This document shows, piece after piece, positions 58,966 to 64,000 of a stretch of DNA of 64,000 nt. Made by a program: the position numbers and the translations under genes. How positions within the stretch are numbered: the first letter of the stretch is position 1; the number at the start of each line of letters is the position of its first letter. The notes under the pieces were generated by a model, which was given only the letters and a program-made list of their open reading frames with translations, was not told the origin of the DNA and ran no database searches. The DNA is from Conus ventricosus (lineage: Eukaryota; Mollusca; Gastropoda; Neogastropoda; Conidae), in contig CM031607.1 of the NCBI GenBank assembly GCA_018398815.1, positions 87,161,673-87,225,672 on the forward strand, written 5' to 3'.

Positions 58966-59312
58966 ATGGCGTCGATTCACAGTGAGAGTTTGCCACTAGA
59001 GAGTGCAAACAAAACGAAAAAAAAAGAAGAAAGAAGTATGTGAACCACTAGAAGACCGAGTGGCAGCAGAAGGACGTGTGTGACCGCAGAGTCGCGGATG
59101 CAATAAGAAAACATGACAAAGACGGCGAATTTGAAGTGTTTTGCGAGCCTTGCCAAAAACGTGTCTACTTTGGTAGTCGTGGCTTTGTGGCAATCAGAGA
59201 TCACATCGAGCGTCCCAGTCACCAACAGAAAATGTGTGTGTTTCCCACACCATTACAGCATGTTTTCAGATCATTGGGTATGCAACAATCTACGTTTAAT
59301 TTCCAAAGATAG
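58966..59312 (+). pseudogene. Zinc-finger (CGGBP1/hAT-type) fragment inside the hAT-like element
   Basis: An ATG at 58966 (MASIHSESLPLESANKTKKK) opens a lysine-rich start that stops after about 25 codons. In another frame, 59076-59312 reads VFCEPCQKRVYF, then GFVAIRDHIERPSHQQK: Cys-X2-Cys and His-X5-His with the spacing of the hAT-derived finger that also gave rise to CGGBP1. Frameshifts separate start and finger, and no RNase H-like transposase follows. Role in the family: binding transposon ends. Here it is a remnant. Confidence 0.65.
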
Positions 59313-59384
59313 TTTGACTCCTACTCTAAGTACTTCCACTCGTAGAGTCTTCAAAGCAAGGGAAAAACGTCAAAGTGACGAAAA

Positions 59385-59677
59385 GAATATAAAAGAACAA
59401 ATGACATCAAAATAAACTGATGTCACAACAGTATTGTGTAACACTTTTCCCCTGGTATAATGCAAACGTTTGCTACATTTGTTAGGTGTCTGCTAACAGC
59501 CCCCCTATGAAATCCTTTTCCACCAGCCCACTCCCCCCACTACCTATATACTTCCTCTACTCCTCCTTCTCCCCAACCCCCACCCTCACCCCACAACACA
59601 CATACCCCACACACTTCGCCCCCTCCCCCCACCCCCGTCCACCTCACACACACACACACACAAACAACCCCCCCCCC

Positions 59678-59716
<39 letters not shown>

Positions 59717-59867
59717 ACCCCCCCCCCCACACACACACACACACACACACACACTTGTCAAGAGGGGTGGGGGGGGGATATGATTAGTTGTAAGAGGGAA
59801 GTTGGGGGGGGGGGGGTGTACTGTTGTGACATCAGTTTGTTTTTATGTCATTTGTTCTTTTATGTTC
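59385..59867. repeat. ~48-bp inverted repeats around a C/CA-rich block
   Basis: 59385-59432 (with AAAAGAACAAATGACAT and ACTGATGTCACAACAGTA) is nearly the reverse complement of 59819-59867. Between them lie a C-rich patch, (CA)n at 59651-59756 broken by C runs, and G runs. It may be a nested foldback element. Confidence 0.85.
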
Positions 59868-60382
59868 TTTTTTTGTGTTTAGTGTTTCCTGACGAAGGGT
59901 CTAAGGCCCAAAAGCTTCAGTTTTTTTTTAAAGGACTTCAAAGTAATCATTTTTCATATTGTGTTTATTGAAGTCCAGCAGTCGTTTTCATACATCTGAT
60001 TTACTTAGTTTGATTTCCCACTCTGGTTTACTTATCTACAGGCCTTATTCTTTATGTCCTGAAAGCACTGTTTGTCAAATTTTCTTTAGCTAGAGTTCTG
60101 AGGATTCATCATACTAAATGTCTCAATTGACATAGTTTCTTTCCACATCAGTCTCAGTCTTCATGGTGTTGAAAGCTGATCTATAGAATGAGTTGTTTAG
60201 AAGCAAGAAAGTGATTTCTAAAGATTTTTATGCCATATTTAATACAAAATATGCTTCAGCTTCAGGGGGCGCCGCCCCTGACCCCCGCCGGGCTGTTGCC
60301 CATGTACCCCACTGGGGGCCCATGGTGAACCCCCAAATCCCCACCAATCTCCTCTTTTTTAAAAAAATTGTTTTCATCCCTG

Positions 60383-60837
60383 TCCTCCTACTGCTGGCTT
60401 CTATGGTCCTCCTACTGCTGGCTTCTATGGTCCTCCTACTGAGGGTTTCTATGGTCCTCCTACTGCTGGCTTCTATGGTCCTCCTACTGCTGGCTTCTAT
60501 GGTCCTCCTACTGCTGGCTTCTATGGTCTTCCTACTGCTGGCTCCTACCGCTGGCTTATATGGTCCTCCTACAGCTGGCTTCTATAGTCCTACTGCTGCT
60601 GGCTTCTATGGTCCTACTGCTGGCTTCTATGGTCCTCATACAGCTGGCTTCTATAGTCCTACTGCTGCTGGCTTCTATGGTCCTCCTACTGCTGGCTTCT
60701 ATGGTCCTCCTACTGCTGGCTTCTATGGTCCACCTACTGCTGGCCTCTATGGTCCTCCTACTGCAGGCTTCTTTGGTCCTCCTACTGCTGGCTTCTATGG
60801 TCCTCCTACTGCTGGCTTCTATGGTCCTCCTACTGAC
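60383..60837 (+). repeat. 24-bp minisatellite, right part
   Basis: Continues the array at 58340-58764. About 19 units. From 60545 the GFYGPPTA frame stays open to the end and on for 60 codons (to 61035) into a CA microsatellite. Changes between units include silent ones (CCT/CCA, GCT/GCA, ACT/ACA) and replacements (L for F, S for G, H for P). Confidence 0.95.
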
Positions 60838-61181
60838 AGTTCCATGCATTTCTGCCCCCGTCCTTGTGGCCAGCAGTCCACAGGCAGTGTGCGCCAGTGT
60901 AGTTCATGTGTATGTCGCCTGTTTATCACGGGACAATTCTCTCATTTACACACACGCACACATATGAGTGCACATGTTCGCATGTGCACATACACACAAA
61001 TGCACACACAAAACACACACACGCACACCCAGTGACATAAATGTAAACAAGCACACACACACACACATGTATTAGAGTAACAGGCCATAACATTACTGCA
61101 GAGGTTTATTGATTGATAGTATTGCAAAGTTGCTATGACATTCGAAATTAAAAATCACCAAATAGATGTATAACACGTGAG

Positions 61182-61254
<73 letters not shown>

Positions 61255-63199
61255 ACACACACACACACACACCACACACACACACACCTGCATGCAAGCA
61301 CACATGCACATGAACGCACCCACATGCATGTGCATGCATGCATGCCTGCACGCATAACACGCAGGTATTTGCATGATTCCTCTGATACTTTCATACACGT
61401 ACTAGAAACGTTCACTGGAAATCATGATATGCAAAATATAAAAACTAAACCCATAAGCATCAAAATTGGATAGAAAATCTAAGCAAAACTGTACATAAGA
61501 CGTGCATTGTAAATAACAAGGTAAGAAACAGCACGTCAGCAGAAATATGAGCAAAAGTGTTGGTTTGATACAATCATACGAAGAAGGAAAAAAAAAAAAA
61601 AAAACAGAGCAAAACAAAACGAAAACTCAAGATTTGTATCATGATGAATATATTCAAGATACTTCACCTGCTTACAAGGCACCCAGATGCTGTCAATAAT
61701 ATCAACTTCAGTGTGAAAAAAAAAAAGCAGACAAAACAAATAAAAAGAGAGAGAAGCGAACCACCCACAGAATGAGCACTTGGGGTGCAGTAGTTTACCG
61801 CCAAGGGACGTGGAGTCCGGCACATGCCTTCAACGGCCAACAGGGGAAGTAATGATCAGTACAGACCGACAGAGTTACTGCCCGTGCACTGATTTTTTTC
61901 AATGGGATCGAGAAAACGCGAAATGTCAACGTATTTCAGAATTGATTCATATTCCATGAAACCGTATCGTCAGAAATAGCTATGAATTCGTAGCTAAGTT
62001 ACTTCATGGTGACCCTGTTGGTGGATACTGTGTAAGAAATAGCTGAACTGACGCTGTATAGATCGTCACCAAAACCGAATGCCCTCGCCTTTGGATGACT
62101 TTCAATCTATCCAGTGAGTTCAGCGGTTTGGGGGGCGGGGGAGGCGAAAGGGAATAAGGAATTAACAAAGATTTGAATTATATTCCCTGACCGGCTTGAC
62201 AGTGTCAGTCAAGGATAGTTCGGTCATCGGAAGGAAACGAGGACGGTTGAAAGGATCCAGCGTGACTTCCGTAAATCAACACCCCTCTTGCCATGTTGCA
62301 AGTGTGTCTATGCCACGAAAGTCCAGTGCGTCGTGTGTGTGCGTGTCTTGCGTGAGTGGCGGGTAGGCCCGCCGTTTATCCCTGAAAACGCTAGTCGTTT
62401 TCTTTCGAGAAAGGCTCTTAATTTTCAGTACCCCCAAACTGCGAGGCTAACGAGCTAAAACACTCACTGGAATTTGCTGTCATGATGGAGTATCTCGTCT
62501 ACCTCAAAGCTAGCTTGGAACTCCCTCCCCCCTCCCTCTCTCATCCCCTGTCCCTTCGCCCTTGCCTCTCTTCCGCCAGTGTGCCCCAGCCTTCAATCTT
62601 TGGACTCGTTCATGTGTCATAGTCTTCTGTGGAGTCAAGTCTTCCTCGTGAGATGTGAAAGCGAAGTCCTATTGTCGCTGTGCTCCCATCACAAATCAAG
62701 CAATTGCCATAGCATCAGAAGAAGCTAAGTCTGCAGGAAGAAAAAAAAGTATCCACCGTGAAGACGACAGGAATGTAAATGCACGTGCAGTAAATTGAAC
62801 AGAAAAGAGCAGAAAAGAAAGAATGAAGAAAAGGAAAGAGGAGAGAGAGAGAGAGAGGGGGGGGGGGTACAATACGGATACGGATAATTTATTCAAAAAG
62901 GCCATCGCCCCTCATGAAGGGGATGAGATAGAGAAGAAAAGCGGAAGGGGGGGGGGGGGGGGGGGGGCATGAATGTGGCACTATGGACGACACCAACGCG
63001 AGTTTTACCTGGATTTGTGCACCCTAGTTTAATAGGGAGAAATTAAAAAAAAAAAAAAAAAAGCTTGCGGACAGACTTCAGTACAATGCAATACATTACA
63101 ATACAGTACAATAAATACTTCATACAACGTAGGACCATGCAAGAGAGGTCAATAGAAATAAACATCATGGCGAAATCCTCGAAAGTCCCCATTTTCCGA
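60838..63199 (+). other. No gene recognised
   Basis: CA-rich patches (60945-61070, 61252-61290), (CT)n at 61185-61250, A-runs near 61586 and 61717, and from 61800 to 62700 a segment with more CpG than the rest of the window, which might be a promoter area of a gene outside. A G24-type run lies at 62947-62967 and A20 at 63044-63062. Confidence 0.5.
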
Positions 63200-63530
63200 A
63201 ATTCCACTTATCACAAAATATGAGCTGTCTTATTTTTTTCCACCCCCGGCTGGCCTTTTGGGTTTGAAGTTCTAGTGACTAATGACCGAAAAAGACAGTG
63301 TACCTGTTGGATGCCTGCCATGTTTAGGGCACGGGGATTATGTGAGGCAGACAACCCAAATTCTCCTTCTGCTGCGTTAACGTTCCCTGAAATGAAGCAG
63401 GTAGCCATTTACTATTGGAGAATCGAGTAGGGATTTCAAGCCTTAGAAAGTCGACCCAACCAGAGATTCGAACCCTCAGCATTGCTTGGATCAAACGTTG
63501 TGACATTGGACTGTCAACCCCTCTTTCTGG
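63200..63530 (-). mobile_element. Probable third tRNA-derived SINE
   Basis: On the minus strand a B box GGTTCGAATCT (about 63474-63464) is preceded at tRNA-like distance by a degenerate A box (TTGACAGTCCAATG, about 63515). The body runs toward 63200. The A box is poor, so this is less certain than the other two. Confidence 0.45.
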
Positions 63531-64000
63531 ATTTAGTTCTTCTTTGAACAGATGGACATGGGTCTTTTAGGTTTGGCTCCACTTCAAACACATGGACATG
63601 GGTCTTTTAGGTTTAAGCGCACTGTAAATAGACAAACACTGTCTTTTAGGTGTAAATCTACATTCAATTTAACAAACATTGTTTGTGTGGCATAGAACCG
63701 TTTTAAACTGGTGAGAATAATTGGTTTTGGGGGTTAGGTCCACTTTTTAAACGACACACATTGATCTTTTGCATATAGGATCATTTTTGACAGACAGTAC
63801 CGTTCCCCACAGACACCGTATCTTTTATGTTTAGATTCACTTTACAGAGGCAGACAGACATGGGTCCTTTCAGCCAGGTCCATTTAAACAGATAGTACAG
63901 AGGTCTATGGGCTTGTTGTCAACTATAAAAGATTAGTCACTGGTCTTTGTGGTTCAGATCCACTGGCCTTTTTTGTTTTTAGGTCCATTTGGAACAGATC
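63531..64000 (+). repeat. Degenerate ~42-60 bp tandem repeat at the window end
   Basis: Diverged units share GGACATGGGTCTTTTAGGTT, a TCCACTT-type core and AAACAGA. The first two copies (63549-63632) are close; later ones differ widely and by length. It continues beyond the window. Confidence 0.7.

Larger units (their letters stand above)
58765..60382 (+). mobile_element. hAT-like element inserted in the 24-bp minisatellite
   Basis: The ends are perfect 13-bp inverted repeats: CAGGGATGAAAAC at 58765-58777 and its complement at 60370-60382. TCCTC flanks both sides (58760-58764, 60383-60387), and removing the element restores the minisatellite unit GGTCCTCCTACTGCTGG. Ends beginning CAGGG fit the hAT superfamily, though hAT usually makes 8-bp duplications. 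It encodes only a zinc-finger fragment, with no transposase core, so it is non-autonomous. The interior holds a CA/C-rich block between inverted repeats. Confidence 0.9.

Overview
The window is a piece of an animal genome and looks like one long intron-rich locus. Short GT/AG-bounded exons with strong protein similarity are spread over about 29 kb. The introns are full of non-LTR retrotransposons, cut-and-paste transposons, tRNA-derived SINEs, foldback repeats, microsatellites and large minisatellites. The repeat families and the protein divergence suggest a lophotrochozoan, most likely a mollusc. That is inference, because no taxon-diagnostic gene is present.

The one host gene I can support is on the plus strand: the orthologue of CIP2A (KIAA1524, cellular inhibitor of PP2A). 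I reconstruct 17 coding exons from 5974 (start codon) to 34709, about 733 codons, covering the armadillo-like N-terminal body and the start of the C-terminal coiled coil. Exon phases agree at every junction except two: a one-base frameshift inside exon 6 and a one-base mismatch between exons 15 and 16. The last ~170 codons (human protein: 905 residues) are not securely found. Weak candidates lie at 35640 and 40249.

Layout: 1-3676, degraded LINE pieces. 3677-5973, unassigned upstream sequence. 5974-11571, exons 1-7 with two foldback repeats. 11572-20545, exons 8-13 with a SINE, a deleted piggyBac element and a ~1.5 kb minisatellite whose unit carries the splice acceptor and first bases of exon 13. 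20546-30669, intron 13, holding a second piggyBac-like fragment, a 1.48 kb hAT-like element inside an 88-bp tandem repeat, and a nearly complete 6.56 kb I/Nimb-type LINE with a 13-bp target duplication. 30670-34709, exons 14-17.

From 35.1 kb onward the window is mostly tandem arrays: ~51 bp at 35.15-35.64, ~98 bp at 36.14-36.44, ~67 bp at 38.9-40.2, ~55 bp at 40.45-42.9, 36 bp at 43.15-45.36, ~57 bp at 48.99-49.64, 36 bp at 53.34-54.66, 20 bp at 55.49-58.26, and 24 bp at 58.34-60.84. The last is split by a 1618-bp hAT-like element with matching ends. Between about 37 and 51 kb the sequence shows inflated homopolymers and frequent small deletions, which looks like poor consensus quality. Most open frames in the arrays are by-products of unit lengths divisible by three and are not annotated as genes.
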